From assembly GCF_030272615.1 (NCBI RefSeq), contig NC_081410.1, forward strand, positions 290,533,957-290,597,956: a stretch of DNA of 64,000 nt, read 5' to 3'. The notes beneath the pieces are model-generated. The model saw nothing but the letters and a program-made list of their open reading frames with translations, was not told where the DNA came from and did not search any database. Source of the stretch: Cryptomeria japonica. Taxonomy: Eukaryota > Streptophyta > Pinopsida > Cupressales > Cupressaceae. Numbering within the stretch: position 1 is the stretch's first letter; each line of letters starts with the position of its first letter. Positions 55,098-64,000 of the stretch are shown one piece after another. The position numbers and the translations under genes are program-made.

Positions 55098-58000
55098 TGT
55101 AATGCCCACCAAAATACCCTAAATAAACTAAACAATAATAGACAAATGGAGATAAATTTTTTTTTTAATTAACATCTAATAACAACTAATGCAACACATA
55201 ACATCTCCATCTATTTACATGCGTTCATCAGTTAACCAATATGAACATATATCATTACTCATTTCATGAATTAATGCAAGCGGAAATAACACATCATTAA
55301 TCTTTCCCTAGGGTACTTTATCATCATTACTTAAATTCATTTCCACAATAGCATACGCACGTGAAATGTATATGTCACCTTCATTAATGCATCATAATCT
55401 AATTATCTACTCATGAGATATGCAACCTACAACATTACTTACTTCCCATGATATGCATGATTTTATTTTTACCAATGCATCTATATGAATCATTCATGTT
55501 TACTAAATCCATTTAACATCCTATAACATGTTCATTTATTACTCCATGAACATCCCTCTTTCAAGATTATTTAACATTCTAACTAGCCTCTAATCATTCC
55601 ATGAGATAATACAACTGATCCATAATGCAATTCCATTCTATTCCAACTATAATCCATTTATTTCCATGACTCATAAGATCACCTCTCTACAATAGTACAA
55701 TACAACTAGGCCTTAATTCCAATTTCCAACTATAATTCATCTACAAATATAAGTAAATTAAATAAATCATGAGCATAGCTCTTTCTACTACAAGATTCCA
55801 TCTATGATATACAAAAGTATTACATTACATACATTTCATCTTATCCATTACATAAATTTGCTACAAGGTACATCAATAGTACATCATGAAGAAGAATCCA
55901 CATCCATGCAAGAAGAATCCAAAAGAACATCCCAATGGCTAAAAAGAACCAACCTCCCGACCATGTGGAACCAAAGGAACCACCCCCTATGCTAGGAGAT
56001 GACACAAGGTCCCAATACATATTCCAAACCTAAGCTGGCACCTATAACCAAGGAGACTAACCACACAAGGACTCTCAAGCAAGAACTTACACAATACAAC
56101 AAGAATGAACTCCCAGAGGCATAAAACTCATCAAAACATAAATCCATCCAATAAGAATAATCATAAATCATAAAGGGGAAACACATATCGGAGTGGAGTG
56201 TCATCACATGCCCTCCTCATAACACAATAACATAATAACACAAGGTAGTAGCCTGATGGACATGTGGAGCCATCTGAACCTATGAGAGACTAAGCGAGAT
56301 TAGCTTACCATCTTCATGACCTTCTCATGCTTATCTTAAAACATCCTCCCTAGGACTAAGTCATGAGACACAAATCAATTTATCATCTGAATAATTAATC
56401 GAACTACCCAACCCATCAATTTTTTAGGTTATCAGTTATTTACAAATCATGGAAAACTCCAATGTGCCCTGGTGGTCTAGACTTCATGCATCCTTACAAG
56501 GAACCTCATGCAAGCCTATCTCTTGTGACCCCAATCATCACAAGGAAGCCCACTCCCCCCTAACATGGTCTCAAACATGACAACACAAGAGGCTCTAGAA
56601 TCATAATTGGATTTGAGAACATACATAAATCTGAAATCATAAATAATCCATGTGCAAACAACAATCTCATCTCATAATCATGAAACATGTGAAAGTTAAC
56701 ATTATGAGAACCAAAAATCAATGAGCCTCTTGGCCAAATAAACATATCAAGGCCATACGAAATGCCATCAAAGCTTAAATGAATCATCACATAATCTCAG
56801 CAAGGCCTATCCACTTGTTGGCGTATAATCACAAGAAAATCAATCTCTCTTGGTGCATCAACAAGAGAGGAAGCACAAACAACTCAAATGGAGTAAAATG
56901 CATACAAACCTCAAAAATAAATCATATGAAGACATCACCAATCATAAATAAACATTAGACAACATCATAAATGCCCTTAAAAGTCCTTTGGTATGGCCCC
57001 AAATCTAACTGACATCAAATAGACTTCAAACTGGACAAAACCTTAAAAATACACATAATGGCGCATACGACTGATAGTTTAGCGCATAGAAAAATAAGTG
57101 TAAATTTCGGCAAAAAACTGCTTAAGTGCGGTATCAAAACTGCTCGAAATATAATCAGACAAATATGACGTATTTATACTTATTGGAATCGGCACAAAAT
57201 TATCTATAATAATATGTGAATGAAATAAAATAATAAAATTCATCCAAGGAACTCCAATTGAAAACATAATGCAGGCTTTTGGAGGAAGAACATCTCTAGC
57301 ACTGTCAAAACTGAGGCAATACTCCAGAACCTTGAATCTAAAACATAGCAAGCATAATATATGACTCAAATACATTTAAAAAGACATTCCACATAACAAA
57401 TAACATCCATACACAAGGGGATGAGTGAAATAAAAAGGGTAAAAGGTCCCGTGAGTCTCCTCTATGGCAAAGCCAGATTGGGAGCTCACAAAGAATCTCC
57501 TCTTTCCAAGATTCACAATCTCCATAAGAACTCATCTACCAGGTTAAAATCTCCTTAATATACAATATAAATCTTATTAAAATAATTCATACAAGACATA
57601 TACAAAATCTGCAAGATATTCCTCATGTTGAACATTCACAGCAATGCACAGGAAGCATTATATCCAAAATTATAAACCAAGCAAAGAATCTAGAATCACA
57701 TGGCTACCCATTCAAAATCTAGGAAGACTAAAGATAATGCATAAAACAAATCTTTTTTTTTAACCAAATCAAACACGAAGCATAATGAAAGCAAAACAAG
57801 AAACCAATGGAGAGGCCTCCAACCTGCAACCTATGTGATGGTTTGTAGTTGAAGAAGAGCTCCCACAAGCCAAACCAAAATCCAATCAAACTCCAACCAA
57901 AACCAAGAGTGAAGAAATCCAAAGGAAGAAAACTTGCTGAGAAATTTCCAGAGAATAGCCAATCCAACTGAAAAACCTCACGGGAATGAAAATAAAAAGC

Positions 58001-59319
58001 AACAATAATCCAAAAACCCTAGCCTCAATTTCGGCCAATCAAAATATTCCATTTTGGAGTATATTTTACCAACCCACCATATAATATAATTTATTCACCC
58101 ATTTTGAATTTAACCAATGAGAGTGAAGGGTAGGTAAAGTAAATAAAATATACTTATTCAACTAAGTGGGATTGTTTTTATTTTTCTTTATTTAATTTAT
58201 TGTGATCATACACCCCACTTAGAAGTAAAAAGTCAAACTATTAAATAAATATAAGTTGAAAATAAATTTAATCCAAAAGGGAATTAAAATCAAATAAACC
58301 AAAAGCTAATAAAATAAATTAAAGAACCAAATAGATAAAAGATATCAAATAAATGTTAAACCGTAGAAAGTCAAATACCATTAAAGATTAAATCACAAAT
58401 ATTAAATAAATATTAAACAACAATAAAGCTTATCAAATATTAAAATAATCATAAAATCAATAAATGTTAATTATCAAATAAATATAAATATCAAATAATT
58501 AAATATTCAAAACTTATAAATTAAATACATTAAAATAAACATTTCCAAATAGAAAATTACGCATCAAGAGCCACATAATTACTCTAACATCATCAAGTAA
58601 ATCAACCGGCATAAACTGGACTCAAAATACCAAAGGACCAAGCTTACTAACTGACATGGTGAATTATGCTAAGACATTGACTACTTATGGTGAACAACTT
58701 AGACCTAGATTATGTGAAGGGAAACTCATGCCATCTTCAAACCACATAAGCCATTGGAACTAAAGACACGCTCAGACCTGTGAAGCCAGGTGGAATCGAT
58801 GTCTGGTACCTGCAAAATCCTACAACCACAAAATGATAATACAACATATACATATACATATACATATATAGAACAAGCAAGTGATAGAGAATCACGACGA
58901 CACATCCCGCTCGCAATGAGTGATGTGGAATCATCTCTGTCACGAAGATAGTCAAACAATAGTCAAACACATCTCATAAACATCTCATCATATGTAAACA
59001 TAAAGTAGGGTTAGCGTAATCATAATCATCATCAAAACCATGATAAATCTAATCTATCAATAATCCATCACATAGTGATCATATAAAATCCATCGAGTAC
59101 ATATATCATCAAATCAAATGATCAATCATGATAGTACCAACATCCATACAGATAATCAAAATATCATATGTCCAATATTGTCTAACATCAATCATTAGTC
59201 ACTGAAGCACATGAGTAATCATCATCCAAATCATCAAAATATAGTCTAGATAAGTCTATCAAGCATAATATAAAAGTCAACTCTAGTCAAAATAAGTCAA
59301 ATCAAGGGTGGACACTACA
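55098..59319 (-). mobile_element. N5 5' LTR
   Basis: 4222 bp; includes the 58379-58722 segment missing from the other copy. An ACATAT microsatellite near 58845-58868 has one more unit than the other LTR (near 30772). Confidence 0.93.
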
Positions 59320-59324
59320 ATGGA

Positions 59325-59531
59325 TATATGATGTAGTATTTACATGATGTTATGCAAATGTGAATATGTATGGTTATGCTTATAAGTGTTATGTGATGTA
59401 TGTGCAATGCAATGTTTTCTATGTTTATGATATTTTTATAATTTTCTCATGCATGTTAATATGAGATGGATGCAATTCAATGCAATGATGATAGTTTATA
59501 TGATCTGAGATAAAATGGGTGCCAATTAATG
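59325..59531. other. N4 sequence after N5, next to its 5' LTR
   Basis: No gene. On the minus strand TTGGCACCCATTTTATC lies a few bases inside the LTR and could be the primer site, but no tRNA match is claimed. Confidence 0.4.
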
Positions 59532-60553
59532 TGATGCTAAAAATGTGGTAAATAAAAAGGCATACACATATAATGAGACAATAAAACATTAATGAAAAGC
59601 TTAATTGAAAACTAGATAAAAAATGCAAACCATAAGCTTTCCTTGAAATGTCTCATTTTCCTCTATTCTTGAGGACCTTGAAGGTGTTGAATTGATTGGT
59701 TCTCAATGGAGCAATGACCTCCAAAGTGGCAACTCAAGAGTTGAGTAGCTACTTGATCATGATTGATTATGCAAATGATATAAAATGCAATGCTATGATT
59801 AATCCAAAATGCTAATTACTAGATGATTGAAATGAAAATTGCCTATATTAATGATGCTAAATCTATGAATGAAAGGGATCCTTATTGCTCCAAAATGGGG
59901 GATATTTATAGGAATTCCAAGGCCAAAGCTGAGGTGGCAGGAATCAACGGTCTAAATCTGATATGAAGATATCAAGGGCCAAGATTGAGGAAGTTGAAGA
60001 AGAGGTTGGAGGAAGAGATACTTGTCATCTCTATGGTGACAAGTATAAAGGAGCCTTGCTCATGAGAGGGAAAGTGTCCAAGGGAGGAGACATGTGGCAA
60101 AAGTGCCATGTGTCTCAAGGGGAGAATATCCACACCACAGGAGGTTAGGATAAGGAGGTTAGAATGTGCAAGATAGGATAGGGCTAGTTAAACCCAGGAT
60201 TAGATGGAATGGGTTAGGTTAGGTGGTTAAAAGTTAGGAGCCATGTGCTCATTTGAATTTAGAAATTCAAATAATTGGAAAATGATAATTAATCTCAACA
60301 AACTTGAGTTTGTTAATCTTAATTAGGGATTAGAAGAATTGATTTATATGGGGGGACATTAATTAATTTAGAATTAATTAATCAAAGGGGGATATGAAAT
60401 GAACTATATAAATATATCATGTAGGTTTATTTACTAGTAGATGAATAGAAAAATTAATCAAATTTCTTGTGAATTCAATTAATTGGGAAGGGGAATTAAT
60501 CAAATAATTGTGTTTTTAATTAACTATCTTCGGACCATTTTCTGGTGTATACA
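59532..60553 (-). mobile_element. N4 5' LTR
   Basis: 1022 bp, the same length as the other copy. Its start on the minus strand, TGTATACACC, is intact. TATA at 59902-59911. Confidence 0.92.
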
Positions 60554-60559
60554 CTATTT

Positions 60560-61264
60560 ATTTAATTATTTTATCCTAAGTTTTCTATTAATTAAATAAA
60601 TCTTTATCTATTTGATTAATTCATTTATCCTCTTCTAAGCCTTTCCTCATTTAAACAAATACTTATTTATTTAATTGATCCCACTTTTTCTATTAATTAA
60701 ATAAATCTTTATTTATTTAATTAATTCATTAGCCTTTTCTACCCATGACACATGTCATTCATCTCTTAATTCTTCTCTTACCTACCCCCTTTATCATTTA
60801 ATTATTTCCTCTACCTACCCTTTAATCCTAGCTGACCATTTATCCTCTTCATCTTTTAATCTTATCCCTTTATTTCTTATAGTGTTCTCTATATAAGAGG
60901 ATGCCCTCTTCCTTTTAAACCCTAATCAATGTGTCTAATCAATCTAGCTAGTTAATCAATGCATCTAATCAATCTTATGCAATCAAGCCTTCTTTTTATC
61001 AACCACAATTTGTTCTTTGTTGAGCTCTTGTGCACACAAATTTGAGAGCAAATATAATAAACAAGATCAATGGAGATAGGAGACAATGGAGATTGAAACC
61101 CTACTTGACATGTGAATGGTAATATTGTTTTATTTTATTGATTTACATGATCTTATATATCTCTATTGGTATTGATGAATGTTTCATTGTAGGTCTCATA
61201 TTGTTTATGGTTAGATCTTTATGGTTTTACAATAGTTTATCATCATCATTTTTCATTGTATACA
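60560..61264 (+). mobile_element. N3 3' LTR, right part
   Basis: Matches 11930-12682; ends GTATACA, followed by CAAAG (61265-61269). Confidence 0.92.
60889..60897 (+). promoter_or_regulatory. TATA box of N3 3' LTR
   Basis: CTATATAAG, the counterpart of 12304. Confidence 0.55.
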
Positions 61265-61269
61265 CAAAG

Positions 61270-61771
61270 GATTCCTATTTTAGTGTGGTGTATTGAGTAG
61301 AGACTTGTGTTGTAGAGCAGACATATGTGCTTAACTAGAACTATCATCAAGCATTAGCAGATGTTGTTATTGCAGTTAATTTGATTTTGGATTGTTGTCC
61401 AAATATTTTTTAAGACAGTGAGACTTCCTTGTAAGGTAGTGAACCTTCCTTGAGGGTTGTATCCTCCTTGGTTATTGTATCTTGATTTGTAAGCTCTAGG
61501 TAGTGTGCCTGAATGTTGGTGCATTCCCCATTATAATATTTTCACATACTACTATATAGTATCATCTTATTTTGGGTAGGTTCCCACCATGGTTTTTCCC
61601 CTAACCGGGTTTTCCATGTCAAAATCTTGATGTTGTATGTTGTGATATTTATCTGCTTATCTTTATTGCTTGCTGCAACTTATCAGATTTTTATTTATGG
61701 TTGAGTTTGTAGATCTGATAGAAAATTGATTCAACCCCCCTCTCAGTTTTCTCTCATTGTTGTTGTCAATA
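61270..61771 (+). mobile_element. N2 5' LTR, right part
   Basis: Matches 63145-63643. It ends GTCAATA, then a tRNA-Met-type primer site in decayed form (TTTGTATCAAAGCTAG, 61773-61788). Confidence 0.9.
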
Positions 61772-61827
61772 ATTTGTATCAAAGCTAGATCGTCCAAAAG
61801 AAGCTCAACCACTTGAGGAGATCTGGG

Positions 61828-62013
61828 ATGGAAACTGGAAGTGGAAGTGGTATCTTTAAGAAGGAGAGTCTGAGATTTGATGAAAGTAACTACGCTATAT
61901 GAAAGAACTGGATAGAAGTGCACTTGAGATGTCTTGGAGAAGATTATTGGAAGATCACTAAGAAGGCCTATTATGTTTCTCAGAATGGACTGGTTACTCC
62001 TGATGAGAACTAG
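61828..62013 (+). pseudogene. N2 residual gag N-terminus
   Basis: The ATG at 61828 opens METGSGSGIFKKESLRFDES; the frame has NYAI, TGA (61900, Trp to stop) and KNWIEVHLRCLGEDYWKITK, typical of copia gag start, and ends TAG at 62011. About 61 codons remain. The rest to 62299 is non-coding and ends with the polypurine tract AAATGGGGAGAT (62288-62299). Confidence 0.8.
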
Positions 62014-62299
62014 ATGCATTGAGTTGCATCAATTTGGTGGACTTCACAGTCTTATCTCTTTGTGTGGATTGGTGAGTTGGTGTTGCTACTCTACAGGAGT
62101 AGTCAGTGTGTTTATGGGGGAGAGTGAGTTTGGTTTTCTATTTTGAGATCTTTAGCATTGTTGTCAAAGGAGAAGAGAAGCATGTGAAAAAAAAAATTAA
62201 CTGCTTGATCTTAGGGGTAGTTTGTTGGAGATTTTTTTCCTTCTTTTCATTGATTGTTTTTCACATTCATATGTTGCCATCAATGCCAAATGGGGAGAT

Positions 62300-63643
62300 T
62301 GTTGAACATTGTTGCTGCTAGGATATGTTGTTGTCATTGATGTCAACATATTCCTGCTCTGATGATTACAGATTGGTCTATTGGGATCTTGGTTCAATGT
62401 GTGGAGTATTTCTAGTATCATTATATTCTTCTATTATGGTTTTGGTGATCTGGGAAACTTAATTGATCATATCATATGATCCAGTTTTTAGTTTATTTTT
62501 CTGATCAGTGCCTTGCAAAGTTTAGTATTTCCTCTAGTATATTCTAGTGTGATCAGATCTTGTACTGAGTTTTTGGGAGATTGTTTGGGATGGTCTTGTG
62601 TATCTTCATTTCTGATGGTTCGTGATTTTGTGCTCTGCAAGTCATCTTTTCTTCATGACAGTTGTTGTTTGAGTATTCTTGAGGTTCAGATGTTGATCGA
62701 TGAAGATTTGATAAGTGGTGTTGGTACAACTATTACTGATGATTCTAATGTGCTTGTTGGTGTATCCTAATTATGTCCTATTTGTTTTTATAATTCACAT
62801 TGATCATTGTGCGAGTTCTTGGTGATTTTGTTGAACTGATGATGTTCTTCGTGTTATGCGATTTTTCTGGTGGTGTAGCATATTGCAGTTGATCTTGGCG
62901 TGATTACCCATGGTGATGAGAATTTTGATATTTTAATTAGGACCATGTTATGTCATGTATATCATTATATTGGTCTAGTGGTTGATCTTTGTATCATGTA
63001 ATGTAATTTAATAATTGTGAGTTGAGGGTTTAGCCAACCTTGTTGTCAAGGTTGATGATTTGTATAAATAGATGGTATTGTCATGTAATTTAGGTATCAA
63101 GGTAGTGTTTTCATTATCAGAGAGTGATGTATATGCAAACAAAGGATTCATCTTTCAGTGTGGTGTATTGATCAGGGACTGGTGTTGTAGAGAAGACATA
63201 TGTGCTTAACTAGAACTATCATCAGAGATTAGCAGATGTTGTCATTGTAGTTCATTTGATTCAGGATTATTTTCTGAACATTTTGTAAGCCAGTGAGACT
63301 TCTTTGTAAGGTATTGAACCTTCCTTGAGGATTGTAGCCTTCCAGGTTATTGTATCTTGAGTTGTAATCTCTAGGCAATATGCTTGAATGTTGGTGCATT
63401 CCTCATTGTAATATTTTCATATACTACTACAGAGTATCATCTTATTCTGGGTAGGTTCCTACCATGGTTTTTCCTCTAACTGAGTTTTCCACGTCAAAAT
63501 CTTGGTGTTGTGTGTTGTGTTATTTATCTTCTTATCTTTATTGCTTGATGCAGCTTATCAGATTTGTATTTGTGGTTCATTTTGTAGATCCGGTAGAAAA
63601 TTTCACCCCCCCTCTCAGTTTTCTCTCATTGTTGTTGCCAACA
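62300..63643 (+). mobile_element. N2 3' LTR
   Basis: 1344 bp, TGTTGAACATTG...GCCAACA, followed by GGACT (63644-63648). Confidence 0.92.
63063..63071 (+). promoter_or_regulatory. TATA box of N2 3' LTR
   Basis: TATAAATAG, the counterpart of 11795. Confidence 0.55.
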
Positions 63644-63648
63644 GGACT

Positions 63649-64000
63649 GACCATTATGTGCATATCCTCTCCCCTTGCCTTTGCAGATCTAGAGTACATG
63701 TGAAATGCATAACAACGCCCTAATTTTCTATCTTAGGAGAGGCTTCCTTGGGGATTTCATCACCCCTTGGCTTGACCTTAGTTGATATTTCATTCAAGAG
63801 CTATATAAAAAGGGAGAGTCAAATTTGTAGCCCATCTCATGATCATATTATAACACATGTCAATTGGGTTGACACAGTGACTTAAATGTCTCAACCACCA
63901 AATGAATACGTGCTAGTTTTCAAAAATATTGACTAACAATCCTTCTTATTAGAGGTCAAACCTATTCTTGATAGTTTAGGTAGTACAAATTGTACCCCAT
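63649..64000 (+). other. N1 leader or body, resumed
   Basis: By nest logic this is N1 sequence downstream of 11040. No domain recognised in 352 bp. Confidence 0.45.

Larger units (their letters stand above)
27338..59319 (-). mobile_element. N5: Del/Tekay-like chromovirus with very long LTRs
   Basis: LTRs are 55098-59319 (5', 4222 bp) and 27338-31240 (3', 3903 bp). The target duplication ATGGA is perfect (27333-27337, 59320-59324). Termini on the minus strand are TGTAGTGTCC and GGGCATTACA. Minus-strand order: primer site, gag with a zinc knuckle, protease, reverse transcriptase, RNase H, integrase and a chromodomain-like tail, then a polypurine tract. Very long LTRs are a feature of Del/Tekay elements. 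The coding region is broken by many stops and by N6, which sits inside integrase. Net length is about 13.2 kb. Confidence 0.92.
22518..60553 (-). mobile_element. N4: minus-strand element carrying an antisense PMD gene
   Basis: LTRs are 59532-60553 (5') and 22518-23539 (3'), both 1022 bp. Orientation is set by the minus-strand polypurine tract AAAGAGGGGCAAA (complement at 23540-23552) and a minus-strand TATA in each LTR. The LTR start TGTATACACC resembles the N3 start TGTAGACACC, so it is probably Tat-related. The candidate target duplication TATTT is separated from each terminus by one unmatched base. No gag or pol is seen: the only long ORFs are the PMD gene and a coiled-coil ORF, both on the opposite strand. 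Net length is about 6.0 kb. Confidence 0.85.
11877..61264 (+). mobile_element. N3: Tat-like Ty3/gypsy deletion derivative
   Basis: The left LTR is 11877-12682; the right LTR is split into 22469-22516 and 60560-61264. The perfect target duplication is CAAAG (11872-11876, 61265-61269). LTR ends are TGTAGACACC and GTATACA. Inside are a primer-site candidate, a long leader, gag and protease (14965-18027), only the C-terminal end of integrase (18651-19052), a long 3' region with 102-bp repeats and a polypurine tract. The central pol enzymes are deleted. Net length without N4 is about 11.3 kb. Confidence 0.9.
11041..63643 (+). mobile_element. N2: copia-like element with tiny internal region
   Basis: The LTRs are 11041-11876 plus 61270-61771 (5', split by N3) and 62300-63643 (3', 1344 bp). 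Target duplications are GGACC (11036-11040) and GGACT (63644-63648), one mismatch. The 5' LTR start reads TATTGAAAATTG against TGTTGAACATTG in the 3' copy, so the first G has mutated. The internal region is only 528 bp (61772-62299): primer site, about 60 gag codons, polypurine tract. Without N3 the element is about 3.2 kb. It is non-autonomous. Confidence 0.88.
9451..64000 (+). mobile_element. N1: outermost Tat-like element (right end outside window)
   Basis: It is defined by an LTR-like block starting TGTAGACACC (9451) and ending GGTCTACA (10432), followed by a primer-site-like sequence and a leader. At 11041 element N2 interrupts it, and the N1 sequence resumes after 63643. The start matches the N3 LTR start (TGTAGACACC). 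The second LTR is not in the window, so completeness and target duplication cannot be tested. Confidence 0.6.

Overview
This 64-kb window is plant DNA made almost entirely of LTR retrotransposons. I find no protein-coding host gene, tRNA, rRNA or CRISPR. Long AT-rich LTRs, Tat-like Ty3/gypsy families, a Del/Tekay-like chromovirus with 4.2-kb LTRs, SIRE/Maximus-like Ty1/copia families and many C-to-T stop codons suggest heterochromatin of a very large seed-plant genome. A gymnosperm such as a conifer is my best guess. This is inference: no species marker is present.

Left flank (1-9450): a minus-strand Tat-like element (X, from before position 1 to 6775) keeps a 5' LTR, an integrase segment and, antisense to them, a plant-mobile-domain (PMD) gene that is split by a solo LTR (219-1450, target duplication GAGCA). 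X lies in the 3' LTR of a minus-strand copia relic (W, RNase H at 7251-7591). A miniature LTR element (TRIM-like) occupies 7592-7999.

Main nest (9451-64000): seven elements sit one inside another, most of them bounded by target-site duplications. N1 (Tat-like LTR at 9451, right end outside the window) contains N2 (11041-63643, copia-like, internal region of only 528 bp). N2 contains N3 (11877-61264, Tat-like, gag and protease kept, RT to integrase core lost, 102-bp tandem repeats before the 3' LTR). N3 contains N4 (22518-60553, minus strand, no gag-pol seen, antisense PMD gene). N4 contains N5 (27338-59319, minus-strand chromovirus). N5 contains N6 (31571-50300, copia-type LTRs, capsid-less gag with four zinc knuckles and a second ORF of about 1,090 codons, no pol). 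N6 contains N7 (37075-48144, Ty3/gypsy with tRNA-Asp-type primer site, gag-pol and a third ORF of about 770 codons).

How the parts relate: N1, N2, N3, N4 and N6 lack visible pol enzymes within the window and would depend on relatives. N5 and N7 once encoded full sets but are broken by stops and frameshifts. The most interesting content is the accessory ORFs: antisense PMD genes in X and N4, ORF2 of N6 and ORF3 of N7. In N6 and N7 these follow an internal copy of the element's polypurine tract.
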